DNA of 37,480 nucleotides from DATDCV01 sp036524155 (lineage in GTDB: Bacteria > Verrucomicrobiota > Verrucomicrobiia > Limisphaerales > UBA8199): NCBI GenBank assembly GCA_036524155.1, contig DATDCV010000712.1, positions 1-37,480 on the forward strand, in the 5' to 3' direction. This document shows, piece after piece, positions 31,714 to 37,480 of this stretch (its first letter is position 1; each line of letters begins with the position of its first letter). Below the pieces are notes generated by a model. It was not told the DNA's origin. It did no database searches and saw nothing but the letters and a program-made list of their open reading frames with translations. Both the position numbers and the translations under genes were made by a program.

Positions 31714-31855
31714 GCCAGGCGGAGAAAGGCGATTCACACCAAGGGCGCCATTCCTTGCTGCTCCGCCGCCGTTCGTTGGCATATTCCCGCAAGCGCGCAT
31801 GGGCTCGCAATCAAAAGGTTCGGCTGACTCTAATCAGTTGTGCTCGCTTCGACAA

Positions 31856-32086
31856 CTAAACCTTATTCGGCGCCGGGCTGCGTTGTTTCTCGCAACCGCA
31901 GCAGTCTGCCCCCACGCCAGCCTTGCGCAGGATGATTTCCAGCGGGCAGAACCGGGTGAACGAGGACTGCAGCAGATTGAATCCGACAAAGGCCGTGAAC
32001 CAGAGCCAGTAAGGGCTGTGGTAATGCGCCAGCAAAAGGCTGATCAGGATGAAGCTCCCGGCAAACCTGCGAATAATCATTTCCAT
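31856..32086 (-). CDS. DUF2892 (YgaP-like) small membrane protein with CCGC tail
   Basis: 76 residues. Two membrane helices (AGSFILISLLLAHYH and YWLWFTAFVGFNLLQSSFTR) and the conserved RFCPLEIILRKAGV fit the DUF2892 membrane module found in YgaP-type rhodaneses, here without the rhodanese domain. A Cys cluster ADCCGC follows, close to the C-terminus. AGGAAAG upstream at correct spacing supports ATG 32086. The third gene of the thioredoxin operon. Function unknown; thiol or sulfur handling is likely from context. Confidence 0.85.
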   Translation of the reverse strand: MEMIIRRFAGSFILISLLLAHYHSPYWLWFTAFVGFNLLQSSFTRFCPLEIILRKAGVGADCCGCEKQRSPAPNKV

Positions 32087-32112
32087 ATTTTCTTTCCTTT
32101 CCGTCTTTTTGG

Positions 32113-32280
32113 TTAACGTAGACTGCCCGCTACCAAAGCACCGACCACCATCCCATAAACGGTGCTGATCACCGGATGACTGGTCAGAGGACAGGCCCCA
32201 GTGGAGCAGCCCACGAATTTATAGTAAGCGAACCCCAGGCCGCCCCCGACCAGACCTCCGATCACAATGCGTAGTATCAT
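32113..32280 (-). CDS. 55-residue membrane protein, DUF6132-like
   Basis: A gene too short for common cut-offs. Translation gives a first helix MILRIVIGGLVGGGLGFAYY, then KFVGCSTGACPLTSHP with C25 and C30, then a second helix VYGMVVGALVAGSLR. The GCSTGACPLTS loop with two cysteines is the mark of this small family. GGAGGT (complement of 32286-32291) sits five bases before the ATG, an excellent ribosome site. It lies 17 bases after trxA and 26 before the DUF2892 gene, so all three are probably co-transcribed. Confidence 0.85.
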   Translation of the reverse strand: MILRIVIGGLVGGGLGFAYYKFVGCSTGACPLTSHPVISTVYGMVVGALVAGSLR

Positions 32281-32297
32281 CGCCGACCTCCGTGCCG

Positions 32298-32651
32298 TTA
32301 AAGCGTCGCTGGTGAAGCCGCCTGCGGGGCAGCGGCATTTAAAAGCCAGGCCCTAAGCGCCTTGGGCGACGCCAGGCCGACCAACGCGTCGACCAACTGG
32401 CCGCCGCGAAACAGCGCCAGTGTCGGCACCCCTGTTACATCGTAGTGGCCTGCCAACTCCGGTGCGTTGTCCACGTTCAACTTGGCGAACTTTACCCGCC
32501 CCTGGAATTCCGCGGCGAGCTGATCCAGCAGCGGCGCCAGCATCTTGCATGGGCCACACCACGGCGCGTAAAAGTCAACCACCACCGGTTGCTGGTCCTG
32601 CAGCACCTCGGTTTCAAAACTCTCTTCGGTCAATTCAATCATGTTCTTCAT
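32298..32651 (-). CDS. trxA: Thioredoxin
   Basis: 117 residues with the active site WCGPC (31-35), preceded by VVVDFYAP, and the cis-proline loop GVPTLALF (P76). All normal thioredoxin features are present. The C-terminal tail AAPQAASPATL is a short extension. It could serve the arsenate reductase encoded at 10767-11213, which is of the thioredoxin-dependent type. Two small Cys-bearing membrane proteins follow in the same operon. Confidence 0.95.
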   Translation of the reverse strand: MKNMIELTEESFETEVLQDQQPVVVDFYAPWCGPCKMLAPLLDQLAAEFQGRVKFAKLNVDNAPELAGHYDVTGVPTLALFRGGQLVDALVGLASPKALRAWLLNAAAPQAASPATL

Positions 32652-33078
32652 GTCTCTATCTGGATTGAGCCGTCAACGGCTGGAAAGTTACACATCATTA
32701 GCCAGATGCCGCCTCCACTGGGGTTCGGGTTCGCTTCAGGGCGCCTGTCACCATCGTCAGACGGCCCCTGGTATCATGGCTGCGAAATTTCGTTACGCGT
32801 CGCGTGTCAGGATTTCCCTCTCCTCCTTTGGAGGAGAGGGCTAGGGAGAGGAGGCCACCCGTCACGAAGTTTCTTTGTCGCCGTACTAGCCTGCATATTT
32901 CACGGCGAAGACCCCACTCGGCGATGGAAGTCTCATTAACATCCCGATTCATCGGGGTGGGGGGGGCCGACGCTGGGACCTACCCTAACCGTTTCTGATA
33001 TTCCTGAACGACGGCATCTTCCGCCTCGCCGTCGAACCCGCCTGACGTCGCTGCCGGCGCTCGATTCCAGCAAACCGC
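32652..33078. other. Gene-free region between sbp and trxA
   Basis: 427 bases with no credible gene; open frames here translate simple repeats. It contains the perfect hairpin at 32816-32840, a small palindrome CCCGAT-TC-ATCGGG at 32943-32956 and a G9 run just after it. The trxA promoter should be in the left part, but none is clear. Confidence 0.55.
32816..32840. terminator. Perfect 11-bp hairpin, CCCTCTCCTCC-TTT-GGAGGAGAGGG
   Basis: An exact 11-base stem with a three-base loop lies downstream of the sbp gene (- strand) and upstream of trxA. No T-run follows on the - strand, so a classical terminator is uncertain. It may equally be a short member of the pyrimidine-rich palindrome family seen at 25421-25572, which shares the CCCTCTCC arm. 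Confidence 0.45.
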
Positions 33079-34098
33079 TCACCTCCTGGCCTGCTGAATC
33101 TGGTCGAAAATTCCCCCGTCGCTGAAGTGCGTCTTTTGTGCCTTTTGCCAACCCCCATGCACCTCGTCAATCGTGAACATGCTCACTTTCGCAAATGTCC
33201 CGGCATACTTCTGCGCCACCGCTTCCAGGCGCGGTCGGTAGTAGTGTTTCGCCACGATTTCCTGCCCTTCGGGCGTGTACAAAAACTCAAGGTAGGCCTT
33301 CGCCACCTCCCCCGTCCCCCGTTTGCTCACGACCCGATCCACCCAGGCCACCGGCGGCTCCGCCAGAATGCTCAGCGTCGGCGCCACTAACTCGAAATTC
33401 CCTGCCCCAAGCTCTTTTATCGACAGCAGCGCTTCGTTCTCCCAGGCGATCAATACGTCGCCAATGCCGCGCTGCACGAAAGTGGTCGTCGCTCCTCGTG
33501 CCCCGGTGTCCAGCACCGGTACGTTTCTAAACAGCGCCGCCAGAAACTCACGCGTCTTGGCTTCGTCCCCGCCGTTCTTCTTCAACGCGTAACCCCACGC
33601 CGCCAGATAATTCCAGCGCGCCCCTCCCGACGTCTTCGGATTCGGCGTCACCACCTTCACGTCGGGGTTGACCAGGTCATTCCAGTCTTTGATGCCCTTG
33701 GGATTCCCCTTCCGCACCAGGAACACGATTGTCGACGTGTACGGCGCGCTGTTATGCGGCAACCGTTTCTGCCAATCCGCCGGCAGCAGCCTGCCTTTCT
33801 CCGCGATCGCATCAATGTCATACCCCAACGCCAGCGTCACCACGTCCGCCGCCAACCCGTCAATCACCGCCCGCGCCTGCTTGCCCGACCCTCCATGCGA
33901 CTGCTGGATCGTCAGCTTGTCCCCCGTCTTCGCCTGCCATTGTTTGCTGAACGCCGCGTTGACTTCCTGGTACAGTTCGCGCGTCGGATCATACGACGCG
34001 TTCAACAGCTTCACTTCCCTCGCCGCCGCCCCGGCCGAAATGAGGCTCAACACCAATACCGCCGCAATTGTTGATCTGCCGGCCAGGCTTTCTCTCAT
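33079..34098 (-). CDS. sbp: Sulfate/thiosulfate ABC transporter substrate-binding protein
   Basis: 339 residues with a signal peptide (to about AGAAA, residue 26). The family pattern is clear: VKLLNASYDPTRELYQEVNA, QQSHGGSGKQARAVIDG, ADVVTLALGYDIDA, NPKTSGGARWNYLAAW, and GIGDVLIAWENEA. It captures sulfate or thiosulfate in the periplasm (molybdate or tungstate binders have a different pattern). No cysT, cysW or cysA permease gene is in the window, so it is an orphan and the pump must be elsewhere. No Shine-Dalgarno site is seen before ATG 34098. Confidence 0.93.
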   Translation of the reverse strand: MRESLAGRSTIAAVLVLSLISAGAAAREVKLLNASYDPTRELYQEVNAAFSKQWQAKTGDKLTIQQSHGGSGKQARAVIDGLAADVVTLALGYDIDAIAEKGRLLPADWQKRLPHNSAPYTSTIVFLVRKGNPKGIKDWNDLVNPDVKVVTPNPKTSGGARWNYLAAWGYALKKNGGDEAKTREFLAALFRNVPVLDTGARGATTTFVQRGIGDVLIAWENEALLSIKELGAGNFELVAPTLSILAEPPVAWVDRVVSKRGTGEVAKAYLEFLYTPEGQEIVAKHYYRPRLEAVAQKYAGTFAKVSMFTIDEVHGGWQKAQKTHFSDGGIFDQIQQARR

Positions 34099-34134
34099 AA
34101 TGGTTTGATGTTCAATAAAGTTCCCTCTTCGTTG

Positions 34135-34235
34135 CTAAAACGCCAGTTGGATTCGTGTAAACAACACGTTTTCATCCCTTGTCAGGGATCCCCTTGGTCT
34201 GTTGCCTTCCCTCGGTCGGGACGTCGGGTGCTTCA
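34135..34235 (-). pseudogene. Possible C-terminal remnant of an outer-membrane porin gene
   Basis: In the 137 bases between the M14 gene and sbp, one frame on the - strand ends ...TRDENVLFTRIQLAF followed by TAG (34135-34137). A terminal aromatic Phe after an alternating beta-strand is the signature of outer-membrane beta-barrels such as phosphate-selective or sulfate-associated porins. No more of the porin is found upstream, where the frame becomes Arg/Pro-rich and then meets the M14 gene. It is best read as the stump of a deleted gene. The evidence is one short strand, so the call is tentative. Confidence 0.4.
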
Positions 34236-35135
34236 CTATAGGTTCGCAGCATAAGCAATAAACTCGCGGTAATGGACCAGGATTGCCCGAAGCGCGGCCA
34301 CCAAGGCCGCCTCCTTCAGGTAAACGGGTGGGCTTTGCGGGGTCTCCAGGATGATCTCGAAGGGGCGTGGCCGGGCTTTCGGCGGCGCCCTAAGCACTCC
34401 TTCATAACCCTCACGGATGATGCCGTTGCGCGCTCGAAATCCATCAATCCGGCGCTCGCCGTTGCGCGGCAGAAACTCCTCCGCCGCCCTCAACGCCGGC
34501 TCGATCAAATGCCTGGTCAACGTCGCGCCACGTGCGAAACCATAAAAACCATGGCTGGTGTCATCCGTGTGCAGGGCGACGATCCCGTGAAACGCCTGCG
34601 CTGCCAATTCCGACTCCAGCAGTCGCACTTCGGGTTCACTTGAGTCTCGCCAAAACTCACGGTTAAGGTCCTTCCCGCTGCGCGAATGGCGGGTACCGTC
34701 TTCGAACGCTGTCGGGTTGCAGATCGGGTAAGCAAAAAGACGATAGCCCAACGCCAAATCCGGGTCTCTCTCCAACTGACCCAGCAACTGCGCCAGCGCA
34801 TGGACCCCCTCCGGTTCGTCGCCGTGAATCCCCGCAAAGACTCCGATCCGTAACGGCTCATCCCCGCCTCTGGGACCCGAAAAGATGTAACCCGGCAAGT
34901 AGTAGGTCTCTCCCCCATTCTCAAAGCCGGCGCCGTGATTCCTGCTGAGGCGGATTGACTCCCGGGCTATCCCCTCCAAGGGCGCCAGCGCCTTCGCCAA
35001 CGACCGCCGTGATCCACGCCACTGTGGACTCGCCTTAGGGTCCGAAGACGCATCGGGTCGGTTAAATCTCAGGGCTGAACTCACCCGCTCGTCCCAGCGG
35101 ATCACATCACTTTTCGTTTCCAAGTTCGCATGCAT
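34236..35135 (-). CDS. M14-type zinc carboxypeptidase / succinylglutamate desuccinylase-like hydrolase
   Basis: About 299 residues. The zinc-binding pair H104-x2-E107 lies in GIHGDEPEG, with the third ligand candidate in VALHTDDTSHG, and the substrate-site DLNREFW follows NPTAFEDGTRHSRSGK. The pattern fits the AstE/AspA and M14 carboxypeptidase fold. The substrate is unknown; possibly a small N-acyl amino acid or peptide. The frame extends to a GTG at 35156, but that GTG overlaps the predicted -10, so I take the ATG at 35135. Upstream is a good AT-rich promoter. Confidence 0.8.
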   Translation of the reverse strand: MHANLETKSDVIRWDERVSSALRFNRPDASSDPKASPQWRGSRRSLAKALAPLEGIARESIRLSRNHGAGFENGGETYYLPGYIFSGPRGGDEPLRIGVFAGIHGDEPEGVHALAQLLGQLERDPDLALGYRLFAYPICNPTAFEDGTRHSRSGKDLNREFWRDSSEPEVRLLESELAAQAFHGIVALHTDDTSHGFYGFARGATLTRHLIEPALRAAEEFLPRNGERRIDGFRARNGIIREGYEGVLRAPPKARPRPFEIILETPQSPPVYLKEAALVAALRAILVHYREFIAYAANL

Positions 35136-35154
35136 CACTGAATCGAATGCGAAC

Positions 35155-35182
35155 ACAATACACTAAATCATAAGTATGTCAA
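35155..35182 (-). promoter_or_regulatory. Probable promoter of the M14 hydrolase gene
   Basis: On the - strand TTGACA (complement of 35177-35182) and TATTGT (complement of 35155-35160) are 16 bases apart, about 20 bases before ATG 35135. The surroundings are unusually AT-rich for this window. A CTAT-G-ATAG dyad (35183-35191) and AAGTAT...ATACTT (35172-35198) overlap the -35, suggesting a repressor site. Confidence 0.55.
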
Positions 35183-35272
35183 CTATGATAGTATACTTTA
35201 TAAGTGCCTTACAACAATGGCTTCATAAGTCCAGGCATTTCTGGGACGCTACACTAGCCCGTTTTCCCCGCT

Positions 35273-35521
35273 TTACCTTCCGGTCCGATGCGTTTCCTTC
35301 CAGCGCTGCCGCAGCGCGTCGTGGAGCCGCTCGCGAAATTCCACCGGCAATTCGTAGGGCTCACCCTTCTTATAAAGGGTGATTGTTTTGCGGATATTGT
35401 CCACTACCACCTGGCAGGGATTGCAGCCGGCCATGTGCTTTTCGAATTCCTCGCAGATGGCGGGATCCACCGTGCCGTCCACGTATTCGTTCAGGAATGC
35501 CAGCAACTCTTCACACTTCAT
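35273..35521 (-). CDS. zf-HC2 anti-sigma factor-like protein
   Basis: 82 residues. The zinc-finger pattern is C3 plus H29-x3-C33-x2-C36 (HMAGCNPC), as in ZAS-type anti-sigma domains; C23 is also present. There is no membrane helix, so it would be a soluble anti-sigma factor that responds to oxidation or metal. No ECF sigma gene is directly adjacent; the nearest one in the window, at 21725-22651, is of a type that needs no anti-sigma partner. The target is unknown. It lies downstream of the large repeat protein on the same strand. Confidence 0.82.
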   Translation of the reverse strand: MKCEELLAFLNEYVDGTVDPAICEEFEKHMAGCNPCQVVVDNIRKTITLYKKGEPYELPVEFRERLHDALRQRWKETHRTGR

Positions 35522-35577
35522 TCGTCACCTTCTACCCAACAGAGCCGTGCGGCGAAATAAAGTTACAGATTTATTCC

Positions 35578-37480
35578 TTACGGCTTCGAGAACCAGACCA
35601 CGTAATGGTTACCGAGCGAATCGTCGTAGGCCATATTCAGCGAGCGGATGTTCGACCAGTTCACCGGCGACGTTAGGCTGTGCATGGTGGCACCGGAGCC
35701 CAGAACGGGAGAATCGTAAATGCGTCCCCCGACAATGCCTTCCAGCTGCACCTGGATGTCCGTCAGGTAGGCCGGCGCGCCGGCCAATGCCGCCCCGGAG
35801 GTCGAGTTCCGATACACCCAACTCACACTCTGCACGACGTCTCCGCTGACGGTTACCGTCGGGAGCGGCACTACCAACCGTGCCGCCGCCTGCGGATCTG
35901 GAAGACTGAACGTCACGTTTGTGCCTCGGTAATTCACCACCCAGGTCCCTCCGGGCGCAACTGCCGGACTGGAAACAAACGGTGACTGGTACCAGCCGTC
36001 TGTTCCCCGTATGCTGGAGTTGTTCGGATCTGCCCCCGTGGCCACCAGCCCCGACCCTGTCGGGCCCGTGAAGAACACGCTCGTCGCCGCGGGAAGACCA
36101 AAGTCGTTTTCCACGTCGAACCAGGCCGCGTAACTGCTCAGCGAGACTGGGTAGGACGGCGAAGGCGTGAACCCGGCCCCAAAACCGCCGGCGTAGGCAA
36201 ATTCATGGATGTTGAAAGCGTACGACACCCCGAGCCGGTTGCCGAGGACAGCGCGATAGAACAGGCTGCCGGATTTCACCACACCTCGGTCGTCCACGAG
36301 GTCCAAAAAACTCGCTCCGTCGCTGCTCAGCACGCCCACCGGCGTCCAGTCCGTCAGATTGGTCGATGTTTCGATCGTGTAAGTTTGTCCGGGAACAACC
36401 CAAAGTTGACCCTGGAACTTGCCGTCCGAGACCGTGCCGTTGGTGAACACCGGCGATGCCGTGCTCCGGGGGATGGACCGGCCATAAACGTCGCCACCCG
36501 AAAAGCCGACGATCAAACCCGAGTTGTCGAGCACAAAGGCGCCAAAGGTTGCGGCCAGCACAAACCGGTTCCCGTCAAAAGCAAGCCCATTAATCGGCAG
36601 CAGCGGTGGGTTGGACCCTTGCGCCGAAAACGGCGTGAATATCGGGCCGGCTGCGTTCCCTGCGCGGTCGATAAACCGGGCGTGAATATTGACGTCCGAA
36701 TTGGTCGTGTCGGTGTTATATCCCCAAGCCAGCAGGTAATTCGCGCCATCGAATGCCACCGCGGGGAACGCGGCATTCTCGGTCACCAGCACCAACTCGT
36801 TGCCCACCGGATTCCCGGCGCTCGTAATAAACCGTCCGCAGAGGTTCCAGATCGGCCGGCCCTGGCTCGTCCGCTGGGTGTCCCGGCTCCACACTACCAG
36901 GTAATTTGTGCCATCGAACCCCACCGCCATCGGGTTGTAATCCAACGAAATGCTTTGGCTGATCGGAAACGCGCTTCCCGCGGCTCCCGTCCGAGACACC
37001 ATCATGCCATAAGTCTGGTTGTTGTTGTTCATGCCGCTCTGCCATGCGACCAGATAGTTCGTTTTTCCGTAAGCCACCGCCACATTCTTGTCCCCCGTGT
37101 CAGCCGAGGTTGTGAACAGGGGAAACTCGGGCCCCTGCAACGCCCCTGCGCCTGTCACCAACTGACCGTAAAACCTCCCGTTCGCCATGTCCTGCCATAC
37201 CACCAGGTAATTCGTCCCGTCCGACGCGGCGCACTGCGCGACCTGGAACCCGTGGCTGCCTCGGTTCGCCAAAACCGGGAATGCCGAGCCAATCTTGCCC
37301 GCGCTCGGCGAAAACAACTGGCCGAACATATCCACCCCCGCGCTGACTGAGTTATCCGACCATACCGCCAGGCAGGTTGTCTTTGCGCTGGCCATCGCCA
37401 CCGCGGGCGGGAATCCCGGGTTGGCCCCCGCCACCAACTGCGCCCCCAGCAACTCCCCGTTGCTCGAAACCCGCTGCCCC
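35578..37480 (-). CDS. Large secreted repeat protein, N-terminus beyond the window
   Basis: At least 633 residues; the frame stays open to the right edge, so the start is missing. The visible N-terminal ~300 residues hold four repeats with the core NYLVVW or variants (DGTNYLVVWQD, GKTNYLVAWQS, DGTNYLVVWSR, DGANYLLAWGY), about 50-60 residues apart and each followed by a G-x-F/I strand; this looks like a beta-propeller. Next is a short beta segment (QTYTIETSTNLTDWTPVG) shared with the secreted protein at 20765-21688, then an Ig-like C-terminal part ending HYVVWFSKP. Likely secreted or on the cell surface. No enzyme motif was recognised. Confidence 0.8.
   Translation of the reverse strand, partial: GQRVSSNGELLGAQLVAGANPGFPPAVAMASAKTTCLAVWSDNSVSAGVDMFGQLFSPSAGKIGSAFPVLANRGSHGFQVAQCAASDGTNYLVVWQDMANGRFYGQLVTGAGALQGPEFPLFTTSADTGDKNVAVAYGKTNYLVAWQSGMNNNNQTYGMMVSRTGAAGSAFPISQSISLDYNPMAVGFDGTNYLVVWSRDTQRTSQGRPIWNLCGRFITSAGNPVGNELVLVTENAAFPAVAFDGANYLLAWGYNTDTTNSDVNIHARFIDRAGNAAGPIFTPFSAQGSNPPLLPINGLAFDGNRFVLAATFGAFVLDNSGLIVGFSGGDVYGRSIPRSTASPVFTNGTVSDGKFQGQLWVVPGQTYTIETSTNLTDWTPVGVLSSDGASFLDLVDDRGVVKSGSLFYRAVLGNRLGVSYAFNIHEFAYAGGFGAGFTPSPSYPVSLSSYAAWFDVENDFGLPAATSVFFTGPTGSGLVATGADPNNSSIRGTDGWYQSPFVSSPAVAPGGTWVVNYRGTNVTFSLPDPQAAARLVVPLPTVTVSGDVVQSVSWVYRNSTSGAALAGAPAYLTDIQVQLEGIVGGRIYDSPVLGSGATMHSLTSPVNWSNIRSLNMAYDDSLGNHYVVWFSKP

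Noticed and set aside
31567..31800. N-terminal extension of the TolC-like protein
   Set aside because: The frame runs through a palindromic repeat element, and the signal peptide starts only at 31566.
32698..32952. An 84-residue - strand frame between sbp and trxA
   Set aside because: It translates the pyrimidine-rich hairpin (LSLALSSKGGEG); no family and no ribosome site.
1..37480. CRISPR arrays, tRNA or rRNA genes, transposases, integrases, phage genes
   Set aside because: No regularly spaced direct repeats, no RNA gene signatures and no such proteins in any frame.

Overview
The window looks like chromosomal DNA of a GC-rich member of the Verrucomicrobiota, probably near Pedosphaera/Limisphaerales. 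This rests on a prepilin with the GFTLIE start and an H-X9-DG ending, secreted repeat and DNRLRE-type proteins, and palindromic elements in the intergenic gaps. It is inference from family style, not from a database match. No rRNA, tRNA, CRISPR array, transposase or phage gene was seen.

Left part (343-10154, + strand): one long, tightly coupled molybdoenzyme operon. It opens with a Tat-exported molybdopterin oxidoreductase, a shortened two-cluster Fe-S subunit, a TorD-type chaperone, a carboxymuconolactone-decarboxylase-like protein and a MOSC protein. The cofactor genes follow: moaD, moaE, moeA, moaC, a mog/moaB-type gene and moaA. Where mobA would be expected there is a chimera. The first ~27 codons are the MobA nucleotide-binding start, and the frame then runs into a complete type II/IV prepilin. 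A TSUP permease lies between this chimera and moaD.

Middle (10360-19440, + strand): an arsenic island. Its genes are arsR with a likely promoter and operator, thioredoxin-type arsC, a C_GCAxxG_C_C redox protein, arsM fused to an AhpD/CMD domain, a membrane-anchored thioredoxin-like protein, a CcdA-like transporter, a 61-residue Cys-rich mini-protein, a P1B ATPase and acr3. A CPA2 antiporter gene follows after 111 bp. Several of these proteins carry CCG/CCGP cysteine clusters in otherwise flexible ends, which suggests a shared way of passing on thiol-bound arsenic or another soft metal. Base composition changes abruptly inside acr3.

Right part (19501-37480, mostly - strand): a possible operon of di-heme cytochrome c, ECF41-like sigma factor, DNRLRE-like secreted protein and G3E GTPase; a solitary DpnA-like adenine methyltransferase (+); a tolC/adaptor/RND efflux operon; a thioredoxin operon with two small membrane proteins, one of 55 residues; an orphan sulfate-binding protein behind what looks like a porin remnant; an M14-type zinc hydrolase; an orphan zf-HC2 anti-sigma protein; and the C-terminal part of a large repeat protein that runs off the window. 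Several intergenic gaps here hold long inverted repeats, one family with two copies.
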